NCBI GenBank assembly: GCA_025174535.1
Contig: JALBUN010000006.1
Span: forward strand, 620,001-684,000
Length of the DNA: 64,000 nt
From: Cantharellus purpuraceus
Lineage: Eukaryota > Basidiomycota > Agaricomycetes > Cantharellales > Hydnaceae
Direction of reading: 5' to 3'
The notes under the pieces were generated by a model. The model searched no databases, was not told where the DNA came from, and worked only from the letters and a program-made list of their open reading frames with translations. Of this stretch, positions 1 to 11,773 are shown piece after piece (position 1 is the stretch's first letter; the number at the start of each line of letters is the position of its first letter). The translations under genes and the position numbers were made by a program.

Positions 1-102
1 CTCCTCCTCTTTCCGTTTCCGCTCCTCTTCCTCTTCCTTCCATTGGGCCAAGAGCAACTGCTCAAGCTCAGCCACACTCATGCTTGCCAAAGGGTTTGAC
101 AT
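1..102 (-). CDS. 5' end of an LTR-retrotransposon gag (LTR-A family), runs off the window
   Basis: An ATG at 102 opens a frame of 34 codons that is still open at the window edge. It begins MSNPLASMSVAELEQLL and then becomes a run of Glu, Arg and Lys, so the visible part is a charged, probably coiled-coil N terminus of a capsid-type protein. It lies about 140 bases inside the LTR at 244-757, as expected for a gag start after a short leader. A second copy of the same start is at 36145-36075, where codon 20 has become a stop. The pol genes would lie left of the window, so Ty3/gypsy versus Copia cannot be decided. Confidence 0.6.
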   Translation of the reverse strand, partial: MSNPLASMSVAELEQLLLAQWKEEEEERKRKEEE

Positions 103-243
103 CGTTGAGGATAAGACCTCAATCATGCCCCTCCTTTTATATGTCTCCAGACCCCCAGTATAACTCCAACTGTGCCCAACCGTCTCACCTATTCAATCCA
201 CAGACATGAGGCCTCAGGGACTCAGCCTTAAATGGAGAGATAC

Positions 244-757
244 TGTTATGACTATATTCATTAACGTCCAGATCCCCATCTGATCCACTCAGATCCCCAC
301 ACATATGAAATCTATACTCCATTTGGAAACCGCCATCTCCATCTACCTGTCCAATTGTCACCACCGATTCCACCCATCCATCTCTGGTTCCAATTGATGC
401 ATCAGCATCACCATAGGAACCCAGACATCTGTCCCTGTCAGACTCAGACATACTCATGTAAGGCCTTCAGCCTTGGAGACCCATCACTGGAGTAATTATT
501 ATTAGATTTCAAAATATGTATTTAAGTTGCCCGACTGGGGACTTCATTCCCCAGTTTGAATATCGAATCACGCCTTAGTTCCTAAGTCCGATCCTAACTC
601 TCTAAGTTGTACTCTGTCTCCGAAATCTGACACTGGTATTAGTGAGGGTGCAGCACATAAGCTGAAGCCAAGTCCATTCTGACCCCCACGACGTGCTCCA
701 ACTCCGACGAAACCTCTGACCCAATCTCTGACCCCCAATCGGACCTAGTGCATAACA
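244..757 (-). repeat. LTR-A, 5' LTR of the element starting gag at 102
   Basis: On the minus strand it starts TGTTATGCAC and ends CATAACA (TG...CA). Length is 514 bp. The same sequence recurs at 36287-36802 (minus, 516 bp, also followed by the gag start), at 1028-1483 (plus, start missing) and at 58701-59087 (plus, end missing). The repetition at four places and the TG/CA ends define the family. Confidence 0.75.
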
Positions 758-840
758 ACAAGTGTGACTATGGATCTTGACCAGAGTTGTCAATAGGGGC
801 AGTTCTGCTGGTTTATTTAATACTTACTATGTAGTTTAGT

Positions 841-872
841 ACCTCAGTCTTTCTGTTTCACAAGACTGAGGT
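841..872. repeat. Perfect 11-bp inverted repeat (hairpin), with a decayed direct copy at 945-970
   Basis: The arms are ACCTCAGTCTT and AAGACTGAGGT around a 10-base loop. About 100 bases on, AGTCTTTCTGTTTGACAAGA repeats the core with a shorter stem. Both lie in the 270-base spacer between two inverted LTR-A copies. No coding frame covers them. Confidence 0.5.
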
Positions 873-1027
873 AAATATCCCTATGTTCTATTTCTTCAGT
901 AGCTGACAATCCTTGTAGTCGTTTACTATAGGTTTGTTGGAATATAGTCTTTCTGTTTGACAAGACTGAGTCATTTACTATAGCTTCCGCTGCATAACCT
1001 TTCTATAAGAGTCAGAGAGGGAATCAG

Positions 1028-1483
1028 GGTACATCGTGGGGGTCGGAACAGACTTGGCTTCAGCTTATGTGCTGCACCCTCACTAATACCGGTGTCTGAG
1101 ATTTTGGAGACGGAGTATGACTTAGATAGTTAGGATCGGACTTAGGAACTAGGCATGATTCGATATTCAAACTGGGGATGAGGTCCCCAGTCGGGCAGCT
1201 TAAAGACATATTTGAAATCTAATAATAATTACTCTGGTGATGGGTCTCCAAGGCCAACAGCCTTACATGAGTATGTCCGAGTCTGATGGGGGCAGATGTC
1301 TGGGTTCCTATGGTGATGCTGATGCATCAATCGGAACTGGACATGGATGGGCAAGATTTGGTGGTGACAATTGGACAGATAAATGGAGATGTGACAGTTT
1401 CCAAATGGAGTATAGATTTCATATGCGTGGGGATCTGAGTGGATTGGACAGGGATCTGGGCATTAATGAATATAGTCATAACA
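1028..1483 (+). repeat. LTR-A fragment, 5' truncated
   Basis: It matches LTR-A from about base 60 to its CATAACA end. The first part, including the TGTTACGC start, is missing. It faces the opposite way to the 244-757 copy, so the two bracket an unrelated 270-base spacer. From here to about 2380 I see no supported gene. Confidence 0.65.
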
Positions 1484-2459
1484 AGTTTCAAACAAGATTG
1501 TCTCAGGATTGAAGCTTGAAGCCCAGGCCCCATGCTTCCCAATGCCATTCAGGTATTGCAAGAAATGTACTTAGTAGCATGACCATTGTGCAGTGCAGCA
1601 CATTACTAACATGCCATATTTTGGGGTGTAGTCCCATGTTTTGGTCATCTCGGTGTGATTTGGGGTCAACAAGCAGTCATGGAGGAAACACTGGCATCCC
1701 ACTATTGCCGATGCCACTGGGTCTTGGTGTGTTTTTTTTTCACCCTGAAAGGTGTCAAGTCTACTTTCCCCAATTGTGTGCCCAAGCCGGGGAGAACCTG
1801 AAGGACACACTGTGATGGTGCATCGTCTCGTCACTTATGTAAACCAGAATTGTCAAATAGAATAGAACCACACCATGCGCCTGCCCTCTAGGAATGTGTT
1901 CGGCCTAGCAATATCTGCACCCAAGGCTTCAGGTATTGTCATCAATGGTGGCATCGGAAACGATGAGAGCAACTTAGAGAATGTAATGGCCAGGCAGGAT
2001 GTGTGATACGTATGAATACTACAGAGGAACAGCATCATTGTGGGATGTCATGCGCTCCGAGTATCTTGTGCCACACCACGAGCGTATCCATCAAAGGCCT
2101 GCAGACAAAGTGCTATCTTGGTACACGTTCCTTCTCAGTGAAAACAATCACTTTTGAATTTCAGGAGGTGCTTAGTAGTGACACGTCAAAGAGTGGCTGC
2201 CAGGAACCCGAGTACCTGAGTGGTGGCGCCGGCGGTGGCGTCTGTGCATCAACCACTGGGAAATCGAACCACTGTCTGAGTGGGACTGGGCCGTTAATAA
2301 TACAGTAATCGTAAGTTGCATTCGAGGACTGCGCACCGTTTATAGCTTAGTAAAGTCATTTTAGATTATCGTTAATGGCGGTGTCTCCCAGTCCCCGAGT
2401 TCAGTTCGCTTCCATCTAACACAAGCTTACCTCCAGGTGTAAAGAATACAGTATCCAAA

Positions 2460-2484
2460 GGGGATGGGGATGGGGATGGGGATG
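2460..2484 (+). repeat. (GGGGAT)4 G-rich microrepeat
   Basis: Four GGGGAT units in a row, with four runs of four Gs, which could fold as a G-quadruplex. The matching place in the inverted copy (about 12360) lacks the array, so it grew after the duplication or was lost there. Confidence 0.6.
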
Positions 2485-3094
2485 TTGCATTGACCGCCTC
2501 GGTCATGCATTTCCGGTATGCATGAGCTGTATCAGCACATATTCTTAGTAATGACATTATGCTCAGTCTACCGCCAGCTCTTCTTAGATATCAACGTGCT
2601 GTGACTGGAACGGTCTGGATGGAGGTAATAAACACATTTGTTTCATCTCCCGCTGTCGGCTAATCCAACCCTGACTGAGAGTATGAGAAGACAAACCCTC
2701 CTGCCTGCGTTGCTAGAGATAGGAAGGTGGGAGAAGTGGGAATGTGAAAGATAATAGTCATGAGGCCCAAAGTCCAGCAGCTTATATATCATGGATGGAG
2801 TCGGAAGCAAATTGGCATAGTGGTGCATGCTAGTATTATTCCTATATCCGACCAACCGAGTGACAAGTATAAAGTTTTCTAGGCATGCTGCAGACTAGGC
2901 CTATCTAAAAAAAAACAGAAAACAAGGGATGTGAAGTATAGTATTAACCTTCAACTGGCGTATCATGTCGTGTCTAGCGATGTATTGGAGAATTCACAAA
3001 AAGGCGCACCTGATCACGGCAGAACAAAAAGCTAGTGAACCGAGTCGGAGCTTGTCTGCGGAAGTTTGGTAGAGATGTGACTAGCGTGGCAGGG

Positions 3095-3100
3095 TATAAA
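3095..3100 (+). promoter_or_regulatory. TATA box of small gene A
   Basis: TATAAA lies about 85 bases before the ATG and is followed by TGTAGCTGGGCG. The inverted paralogue has TATAAA at 11773-11768 followed by TATAGCTGGGCG at nearly the same spacing. Conservation in both copies supports a real core promoter. Confidence 0.55.
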
Positions 3101-3182
3101 GTGTAGCTGGGCGTGGCGTGGCGTCCCATTCATCCACCAAGCCCCCACTCCCCACTTCTGGCGGTTAAAACTTGTACTCATC

Positions 3183-3609
3183 ATGTCTCACAACGACACT
3201 CTTCGTAATGTTCTTATTGCGTCTGGAGTCAAGATCAACGCAACTCTTGCTGCAGAGCTTGCTGAGATAGACGCAGAGGGTAGGCACAAGGTCCTTCCTC
3301 ATACTATTTTTATTATTATTAATCTATTTTACAGAGGATGGAGGGGAGAGGAGACACATTATGTCCCCAGCAAAGTTGAGCGAGCACCTGTCACAATGGC
3401 AAAAGGTGCCTCGCGCCAATCAAAAATTAAACCTGCCGACAAGTGCACCCCCAAAAGCATCACGCCCTAATACGGGCATTCAGCGGGGGCACAAGGACGG
3501 TAGGCTGTATGACTCTCGTGACCAGTGCGAGGCATCAATGACCACCGGTGGGGTTGACAGTGCGTACTGTGACACGCCCATTTTTCCCCCAAGAGGGTTG
3601 TTGACTTGA
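3183..3609 (+). CDS. Small two-exon gene A, unknown function (paralogue of 11702-11361)
   Basis: Exons 3183-3279 and 3335-3609 give 123 aa. The intron (GTAGGC...TTACAG) is in the same place and phase as in gene B, and exon 1 has the same 97-nt length. The start MSHNDTLRNVLIASG and the region around LSQWQKVP are shared with B. After that the two differ by a 7-nt indel: A reads a basic, proline-rich tail, while B reads a cysteine-rich tail. One of them is therefore frame-shifted relative to the ancestor. No signal peptide or membrane segment is visible. I do not recognise the family. The conserved TATA box and intron argue that it was recently a transcribed gene; it may now be decaying. Confidence 0.5.
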
Positions 3610-5446
3610 ACTCCACAGACAACACCATACCTATTCCACGTCTTGTAGGTTCGTCCGCAACGCCTTATACCGCGATGGCATATCAGTAACCACGTTCTTT
3701 GACAGTGACAGCACCCGACTCCCAACGTCGGAAGGCGACCGGGACGTTTAATCCCGACATAATGGATGATTTCTTATCAGAGATCTCCAAGTGGGCTGAG
3801 ACGTCCCAGTCGCAGCCCGCTGAGCAGGGTGATGATCCGTGAACCATCATCTCTGAATGCTTGCACTCGGGGTTGTCTGCTGCAAAGAGTGAGGTCGGGG
3901 GACAAGGGAAATCATGGATATGAAGAGATATAGTGATATAAAGATCGGAGGTTGCCGACTCCTGAGATCTTGAGAGCACATTCCACGATAGGATTTGCCC
4001 TGATGACTGTAAGTATGATGATGGCATTCGCAGGTAAAAATATGCATGCTAGTTTGGAAACCCGTAACGCATGCACATGGTTCTTTTCTTTCTGCACCTG
4101 TCCTGAATGCTGGATTCCGGCAGGGCTCAGGGCTAATGAACATCAACGTATGCTATAATCTAACTCCTGTGCCCGTCTCCAGCGTCTTGGGTGACGGATT
4201 TTTCTCGTGCTCTAGATTGATTCAACTGACGCTGCAAAACTGACCAGGAGGACGGATTAACAGTCTCGGGCTCTGAGATCTGAGGTCTCCAAGGAACCAC
4301 TTGAATATTTAGACTAACGAGATCTAGGCCTGTTGAGAGGTGCTTAAGCACACAGTACCAATCCTCATGCAGACAAGAGATGAACGGCAAATAAACCCCA
4401 GGAAATGTTCTCTCTCCCCCTCAGACGCTATACCCTTCCATGCTATTCTCTTTTGGAGGGCAAGCTTATGCTGAACGGATGACTGGTCTTCCGCATTATG
4501 TACCGGCCATCGCCTTACCATTCACTTGAACTGGAACCACCTTCCGGGTTGATCCTGCAAGGCCGTCATCAGCCCTGTCTTCATTTTATCATTAGCAAGG
4601 TCACAATCTCGTGTTTTGGCGCATCTCCCACAACCTGTCTTGCTCTATTTTTCAGCTTCTGTGAGTATTTCCGTGACTGAACCACATGTTCCATGTGTAT
4701 GGCATGACAATGACATGTCCACGTGTTGCACCGCAACCACTCTCTTGAGGTGTTACCCCGTGTCCAATTGGTTTTTTGACCGTAATGAAGCCTGGCCAGT
4801 GGTCAGGGTGTGCAGTACTTACTCAAGCTTACCCTTCATTGGACATAATGACGGCGAAGAATATTTACACTACAATACGCTGAGATAACCCGAGGGGGAT
4901 GTGAAGTCGTGTTAAGTAATGACAAGACACGCAGCAACAACAACTCTGCCACATGGTCATTCAGATATATATGTACAAGCATATGAGTCCTTGGGATGGC
5001 ATTCATGCGTCTGAAATGCAAGTTACTTATTTGATACTGTCTTCCATGGGGAGCCCAGCTGTACTATTATATCTTTTGCCTTATCCAGCCCTCTTCTTGG
5101 ACCTTGAAGAGACTTTAGTCAATCCTTCCACAACAAGAGGATCTACTGACCAGTTATTGTAATTGTAGTCTCTTCTATCTTGGTTTTTGTCATTTCTTGC
5201 AGACCTTTCACAGTTTTGCCCTGTGTTCCAACAAAGGCTGAATTCATGGGGAAGGTGAGCAGCCCTTTCCATGAATTTGCATTTCGTCCTGAATGATGCT
5301 TCCTATGGGTCCAAGTGCGCTTTCCGAGTTGGCTTCCGTTCTCACTCTAAGCAGCCAAGTGCACTCTGAATTCTCGACATGGTCATCTCTATCTATTTTA
5401 GAAAGAGAGGGTTTCAAAGTAGCCGTCAACTCAGCATTGCTGATGT

Positions 5447-5668
5447 GTGCATTGAAGAATCGCGTACTTCTTTGTAACGTCAGTTTTCACGATGGCACAT
5501 TCCGCATTAAATGTACCATTTGCATTGGTCATGAAAGTACGTTTGTGAAGGGGTATACAGATCCCATAGAGTGGTGTCCCTCTGAATTAGGCTAGTCACT
5601 GCAAGTAGTGCCAGAAGAAAGGTGACGAGAAGCTTTCTGGACCATACGAGAAAAGCTGGCCATGAGGA
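5447..5668 (-). pseudogene. Relic of the 5' end of a secreted aspartic protease gene
   Basis: Read on the minus strand, this stretch matches the first exon and 5' leader of the intact protease at 17344. The signal-peptide core survives as LLALLAVTS, then comes a deletion, then recognisable remains of the propeptide and of the exon 1 donor region. The ATG and the frame are lost and nothing matching later exons follows. It shows that this protease family was also present here, in opposite orientation, about 8 kb from the other two copies. A chance match is unlikely because the order of blocks is kept over about 220 bases. Confidence 0.6.
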
Positions 5669-6265
5669 CAAGGGAGAATCATGTATAAGCTTCTTAGATT
5701 GGGCGTGTATGAGAGAAAGTTTCCTATTCATCCTGATGTCTAAAGTGCATTAGGGGCTGCATGCAGAGACAAAACAGATTTCGCTCATCTGGATTAGCAT
5801 CATACTCTGATTCACGTGTGCTTACCTTGACCGCACATTTCAATGGCTTCTCGTTTGATCTCAGGGCCCGCACACCCTTTGGACATCGAAACACTTTGGA
5901 TATATCATGACCAAGACCTATGAATGCCGGTGCACTAGGACTGTTTTCATAAAGCAATCACGGACAAAGCCCAGGATAACAGCTCAGGCTAGTGCCACCC
6001 AATGCAATTGTGCATGCTGATGGAAGGATTGTCATAATTAGCAGGGACGCGACGGCTGGAACAGGAGACTCTCAACCTTTGAACATTACAGCAACAACGT
6101 GCCTACCGGTGAAGCATAGCATTGATGCCGAATAAACGATGAGTCCACTAGTTGTGGATTGAGGGATGACGATGACATACCTCAATGAGGCACATTTTGT
6201 AACATCATAGTTCGATTGACAATCGAACAACATCCAGAATCTATTAACTCACATGGAAAGACAAA

Positions 6266-7822
6266 TCACCGCTTCCCGAAAACTCTCCCCAGGCTCTTCG
6301 CCCCCACCACCTTCTCGACGTCTCGAAACGTTAGACTAACTCGCGTCTTGCGTTCTAACACGCCTCCCTCCCGCACAGCTAGCCGCTCCTTCTCCCTTCT
6401 CAGCATATGCCAATTTGCGACTTTGACTGGAGCGGGATGGGGCGGTCGATCGTCGTCGTTATGGTCAATAGTGTCGGTAGTGTGATTAATATTACAATCA
6501 CGCGTCTGGACATCACCGTGGGGTGCAAGAACATCCTGTTCAAGAGGCTCAATAGCATGCAAGTGATGAGTGTATAATTCTTTGGCTGTGATTACAAGGC
6601 TCCTGGGCTCCAGGAGAAGAGAGAGAATTGGGATTGGGTCAATTGTTTTTCCGGCGGATGCGTGGGGTGTCGATATTGTTGTCGGTGATGTTGGTGTCGG
6701 TGATGATTCTTCATCGTCGGGAGGGGGGTCTCGCTCATGATCCTGGCCCCACTCCTGATCCTGGTCCTCAAGATATCGATGATAATTGAACACCGCGTGA
6801 GAGCCGAGCGATAGGGTTGCCACGACGGGATGGTAACTGGAACCATCCTCATGTGGCTGAATAGCACAGAATAGAGGGAAAAAGGTGAGATCATCAGAAC
6901 GGATTTGAATCTCGAGTAGCATGTATAACAGGAGAGACTGACCATGATTCCTTGGCCTGGGAGATACTAGAACGTGGAGACATAGTTAAAATAAACAAGG
7001 CTACAATGCACTGATAGTGAAACGGTCGCCCGATACTCACTTCATTAACGATAATATGGTTGGGCTGTCCATGTTTGGACGATGCGAACACACCCGTGCT
7101 GCGAAGACGCTGTATGATGTCTGGACTATGTATACATTCGGAGTCACATTTACGACCAGTTGAGTCGGACAGTGTGTTCAGGAAATAATCGTCGCGTGAG
7201 TGGGGGTGGGAGGTGGGGGGAAAGAATGTTCGACTCACTATTCCGTAATAAATTTCGGAAGCGGTTGTGGGATCAAGGTGTTCATCGGTGTGAGCTCTCC
7301 TCCTATGCAAATGAATGAGCGAATGGAAAAAAATATCAGCGAATATGATAGTGCCCCAAATCGAATTCACAGCAAAGTCCGGACGTGACAACCCCATGCT
7401 CAAGTCAGATCCCGTCCCCACACAAATAGAATAAAAGTGAAACAACCATACAATACTCACCCCACACTTGCAACCTGAAAAACGGACCATAGATCCATCA
7501 GCACGACCATTCACAGCAAGAATAATAATAAAGAGCTCAAAGCTTGACAAGCACCTACGATTCGGCAACGCCCTCCATCTCACATTGCTCGACTCATCCA
7601 TCTATTATCAAATGATAAACTGGGTTTTAGTAAACTTTCATATAACCTTACTGTTACGGGCGAGATAAAACACAAAATCAAACTCACCTTACGCATCAAA
7701 TACCCCTCCTCCTCCACACTGACAAACTCAGGCACGTAATACACTTCATCAACTTCACCGGCACCAGCCACAGCATTAGCAGCCGTCGTCCACACACGAA
7801 ACGCAGACAAGTCCATCATCAT
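6266..7822 (-). CDS. ALKBH6-like Fe(II)/2-oxoglutarate dioxygenase
   Basis: Seven exons on the minus strand: 7822-7688, 7601-7555, 7474-7461, 7302-7239, 7125-7041, 6966-6943, 6856-6266, giving 319 aa. All introns are GT-AG and the frame holds throughout, including a 14-nt and a 24-nt exon. Family landmarks are in order: VYYVPEF near residue 27, LQVWGG at 62-67, YLPGQGIM before PHEDG at 124-128, and RVSLTFR from 295. By family knowledge the iron ligands are His125, Asp127 and a His in THHLH (about 223), and Arg295 binds 2-oxoglutarate. A low-complexity acidic insert at about 155-190 replaces a short loop. AlkB-family enzymes hydroxylate methylated nucleic acid or other substrates; the ALKBH6 substrate in fungi is not something I can state. 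ATG is the first of three consecutive ATGs (MMMD). It lies head-to-tail, 434 bp downstream of the aminotransferase gene. Confidence 0.88.
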
Positions 7823-8256
7823 TCAACATGAATGCACATGAGAATGTCACTCAACTCGACTCTCAGGAAGTAGCGGAGTTTGTAATGTCATAACGTCACT
7901 AACGACAGTCATACATGACATAAATACATGGAGTGAATGGTGAGCTGTTGAAGGGGAGAGGAGCAGTTAGCAGCAGTGGAAAGTATGGCATACATAGTTT
8001 GGGGAGGTAACCGAGAACTAAAACGAAAACGATACAGTGGCAGTATAGGCTAAACATAGAGAGATGAGAACACATCATGTGATATATCACTACGCGAGTT
8101 GTTGAGAACTTTGCAGTATCCCACTTGTCCTCTTCTCGGAAATCTCGATGCTGAAATGCCCAGAACACATACTCCTGGGCGTGGGAGGCCCTTGGGTTAG
8201 GACAAGGGGCTCTCACAGCAATGACAACCACGCTGGTAAAGGCCCCCCTGACGAAT

Positions 8257-10442
8257 TTAGTTCGTCACGCTATCGCGGTGCCCTTTCTCGCTGTCGACCT
8301 GAAATTGGGAGGAAAAAAGTTTACAAGGGAACGCTGATAATGATATATTCGCTCTACCTCGCCAGGAATATCATCGAGCTGTGCATCGAGGTAGTTGACG
8401 TCAAGTTCTCGCAAATAATCAGCGACGAGTCACGCACCTTGTCGAGGTCATTGAGGGCCTTCTCGATAACCGTGATAGCCTTGTCAAGATCTTCTTCGGA
8501 AATAACCAAGGGCGGAGCAAATCTTATCCTGTTCAAACACACGTACAAAAATGATCAAAACGCCCGAGCATACAGAAATAGACTAACGAGGGAAACTTAC
8601 GTGTTCACATGGGTAGGCTTGGCAAGCACACCCCGGCTCTTGAGCAGCAGACACAGCTGCCACGCCGTCCTCCCACGCGTGCTCTTCTCCTCGTCAATAA
8701 CGATAGCATTAAGCAATCCCCTCCCTCGCACTTCCTGAACGAGCGGATGGTTAAACCCGCGCACCGATGCGCGGAAGTGCTCCCCCAACATGGCAGCCCG
8801 TGGGCCAAGCTTCTCGTCGACCAGGACTTGCAAGGCAGTCATCGCCACGGCGCAGCCGAGCGGGTTTCTGCGTGTGGGATGAAGTCAATGGATGAGCATG
8901 AACACAATCTGATGCGACGTACCCCCCATACGTGCTTCCGTGCTCACCAGGCTGGATCACGTGCATGACGTCTTTGTTAGCTAAGACTGCTGACACTGGA
9001 TAGACTACATCGTAGTCACGTGCATCAGTAATCTTCACTCTTCACAGACGACGCAAACGTGATGACGAAACAACGCACCACCACCAGAAAGCGCCTTGCC
9101 CAGGAGAACCATCTCGGGTTTGACACCATCATGGTCGCAACAGAGCATCCTACCCGTGCGACACAGTCCCGTCTGAATCTCGTCGCAGATGAGGAGCACA
9201 TTGTGCTTCCTGCATAGTGCGTGCACACGCGACAAATATCCATCATCAGGTACAACGATCCTGTGGAAATAGACGCGTTGGGTTAGGAGAAAGGAGAAAC
9301 ACGTGCGGCATAACGCACCCTGCTTCGCCCTGGATCGGCTCAACAAGGAACGCAGCAACATTCTTCCCGTGGAGCTCAAGGGCTTCTTCAAGATCTTTGA
9401 CGTGGTTGTACCGTATGATCCGCTGTTCATTTCCACGGAAGTACGTAGGTCCGACTCCTTGCAAGTATGGTCCGAATCCCGTCCGGCTGTCAGGATCAGT
9501 ACTCATGCTGCAACGAAGTTCAACGGATTAGCTACCGGTCAGCGAACAGAAGCACGTACCTGATAACGCCGAGCGTCCGTCCATGGAAATTGTCCGCGGC
9601 ACTGAAGATAATAGCTTTGCCTTCGGGAACACCCTTGCGCTGATAACTGCACCGAGAAGCGTCAATATCCGGTCAAACATCCATCGCTGACAATCAACAC
9701 TCACGCCCATTTCCTAGCGATCTTCAGAGCAGTCTCGACGGCTTCTGCGCCAGTGTTCATGGGAAGGACGCAATCATACCCAAAGAGCTCGGTCACATAT
9801 TTAGCATAGACGCCAAAGATGGAATTGTAGAACGCCCGGGATGAAAGGGTGAGCTTCTGCGCCTGGGAGACCAAAGTAGCGACGATTCGAGGGTGACAAT
9901 GACCCTGATTGACAGCGCTAATGGTGGGATAAGCTGCTGTGTAGGGTGTCATAGCACGCGAGCACTCACGAGTATGCCGACAGCATGTCAATGTATTCTT
10001 TTCCTTCGGGATCCCATACTCTACAAAGATATATCAGACATGGAAGCACTTGCCCTCGAAACGAATAACACACTTGGCACCCTTTGCAGAATCAAAGACC
10101 ACAGGCAACGGATGATAGCTAGAAAACAAGCGCGAGTCAGAAGTGGATTCCAGGGGTGAGAAAATCGAATCAAACGCGCGGAACAGGCCCCACTCAAAGG
10201 ACGCGGCGTTCGTTGCACTTGACTTGGAGGAGGAGGCTTCATCATCATAGATTGGCTAGGAAAAGCTGGATGTTTCTAAGAGGGAGAGAAAAAGGTAATA
10301 CTCACTTGTGTGCACTGTACTCATGCTCAAGGCTAATGACTTTGGCGGAGTTGACCGAGTCCACGTTCTTGGAAGGCGTACCGTTATGGCCGTTGCGCTG
10401 ACCGGCGACGACGGGGGTGTTGGAGACGACAGAAGGCGACAT
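8257..10442 (-). CDS. CAR2: Ornithine aminotransferase (ornithine--oxo-acid transaminase)
   Basis: Twelve exons: 10442-10306, 10118-10074, 10020-9970, 9917-9705, 9646-9560, 9507-9319, 9260-9079, 9004-8923, 8867-8601, 8528-8438, 8378-8358, 8298-8257; 468 aa, all GT-AG, one exon of 21 nt. It is a class-III PLP aminotransferase that converts ornithine and 2-oxoglutarate to glutamate semialdehyde and glutamate in arginine catabolism. Visible motifs: NYHPLPVV near 46, [39 protein letters not shown] with the cofactor Asp at about 267, and LLGKALSGG with the Schiff-base Lys at about 296. No mitochondrial presequence is evident, in line with the cytosolic fungal enzyme. The C-terminal exons were placed by the LDDIPGEV motif; reading straight through would give a false tail. 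Length is normal for the family. Confidence 0.93.
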
Positions 10443-11360
10443 TGGGAAGTATAAAATGCAAGCAGAAGATGGTGGTAAGAGACAGGAGCTCTTTTGACTT
10501 AATCACTATCCCTAGCCGAATGAGAGACGCCCGTCTGCCGATCGCGAGAACCGGTCTTTGGGCGATTGCCGCCAAGTGGGCAAAGCCATGATCACGTTGA
10601 GTTCCTGGAAGGTCAGTTGCCAAAACGCATTTCAATCACATCAACTCCTTAATTTGTGCTTCTCCTGAGTAAGTCTCTGGGGCTCCAGCTATCAGTCAAT
10701 CTGTAACCGAGGTCAAAGTGATTGAGCAATTATAGACGCAGACAGTGGAAGTGCTTCGCGGATTTCTCGCTGTTAGACTGCTGATTGGCAGCGCAACTCT
10801 CTTTGCGTAATGTTGGGAATAGAACACCTTGCATGTGTGCAGGGTCAAGAGGAATATCCCACATGGCAAGAAACGCAAGGGACACGCTCACAAATTGCCG
10901 CCCAGCTTGGCGCTGGATAAGCTTCTCTACGTCTCCAAGACAAAAAAATTTGATCACCTGCATATAGCGGCATAACCGACCCCTGCCTTGACATGACGTG
11001 GCTTCTACCGTAATTTAAGCCACACGCAGATTACTGTAACCGGCCATCTTACGCCCATCCACGCCACAGTTACTATAAACGGGCGTTCCTGTATTTGGAC
11101 GCCAGCGCTTACAGTTTCTTCTTATCTTTAGTGACGGTGATAGGTACGATGCCCATCTATCCCTAGACAAAATACACTTGCTGCTTCTTCAATGTCGGAG
11201 GCTGTGTAGCACTTCCACGCAGAATCTCCGTTGCGGCCATCATTACCATCCCATGAACATATCACACGCCAAAGTTCCGTAGACAAGCCGGATGAGTTCG
11301 TGCACTTTGGTTCTCAGTGGCAGCAGTTGCTTTTGATTATCAATGAAAATCAAAGAGTGC
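10443..11360. other. Intergenic region upstream of the aminotransferase gene
   Basis: This region separates the aminotransferase start from small gene B and should hold the aminotransferase promoter. The open frames in it are short and do not splice into anything recognisable. No clear TATA box was found close to the aminotransferase ATG. Confidence 0.4.
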
Positions 11361-11702
11361 TTAGTATTGATGCCTTATACTTGTCTCGGGGTTTAAACAA
11401 TCTACCGTCCTGTTACCCCCGTTGAATGCCTGTATCAGGGTGTGACACTTTTGGGGGCATGCTCCCCGGCAGGTTTTGATTTGGTGAGGCACCTTGTGCC
11501 ATTGTGGCAAGTGCCCGTACAACTTCTCTGGAGGTATATGCCTCCTCTCCTCTCCATCCTCTGTGAATTAGTTTAACAAGAATGGTACAAGGACTATGTG
11601 CCTACCCTCTGCATCTAGCTTGGCAATCTCTGCGGCGAGAGTCTCGTTGATGTTTGCACCCGAAGCGAGGAGAACACTCTGAAGAGCGTCGTTGTGGGAC
11701 AT
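11361..11702 (-). CDS. Small two-exon gene B, unknown function (paralogue of gene A)
   Basis: Exons 11702-11606 and 11560-11361 give 98 aa. The intron runs GTAGGC...TTCACAG. The product starts MSHNDALQSVLLASG, then has DAEEDGEERRHIPPEKL, HLPQWHKVP and a tail with four cysteines (TCRGACPQKCH and a later VDCL). A TATAAA box at 11773-11768 and about 800 bases of upstream sequence are shared with gene A in inverted orientation. The acidic-to-basic layout and the paired cysteines look like a real small protein, perhaps zinc-binding, but no known domain is recognised. Of the two paralogues this one has the more ordered tail, so it may keep the ancestral frame. Confidence 0.5.
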
Positions 11703-11767
11703 GATGAGTGCAGATTTTAACCACGAGGAGGGTGGGTGCCTTGATAGATGGGGACGCCCAGCTATAC

Positions 11768-11773
11768 TTTATA
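11768..11773 (-). promoter_or_regulatory. TATA box of small gene B
   Basis: TATAAA about 65 bases before the ATG, followed by the TATAGCTGGGCG block also seen at gene A. The conservation of box, block and spacing is the evidence. Confidence 0.5.

Larger units (their letters stand above)
2380..4480 (+). repeat. Duplicated unit carrying small gene A
   Basis: Bases about 2380-3480 match 12430-11361 read on the minus strand: upstream region, TATA box, coding start and intron. Bases about 3540-3640 and 4310-4480 match about 12650-12760 and 12890-13040. Short related blocks containing AAGCTTATGCTG or its relatives occur near 2420 (inverted), 4465, 12412 and 13010. The unit is therefore a local segmental duplicate. 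I cannot tell whether it moved as a mobile element or by recombination. Confidence 0.55.

Noticed and set aside
8257..8438. Straight read-through C terminus of the aminotransferase to a stop near 8354
   Set aside because: It skips the LDDIPGEV motif; two further GT-AG introns give the family-like end.
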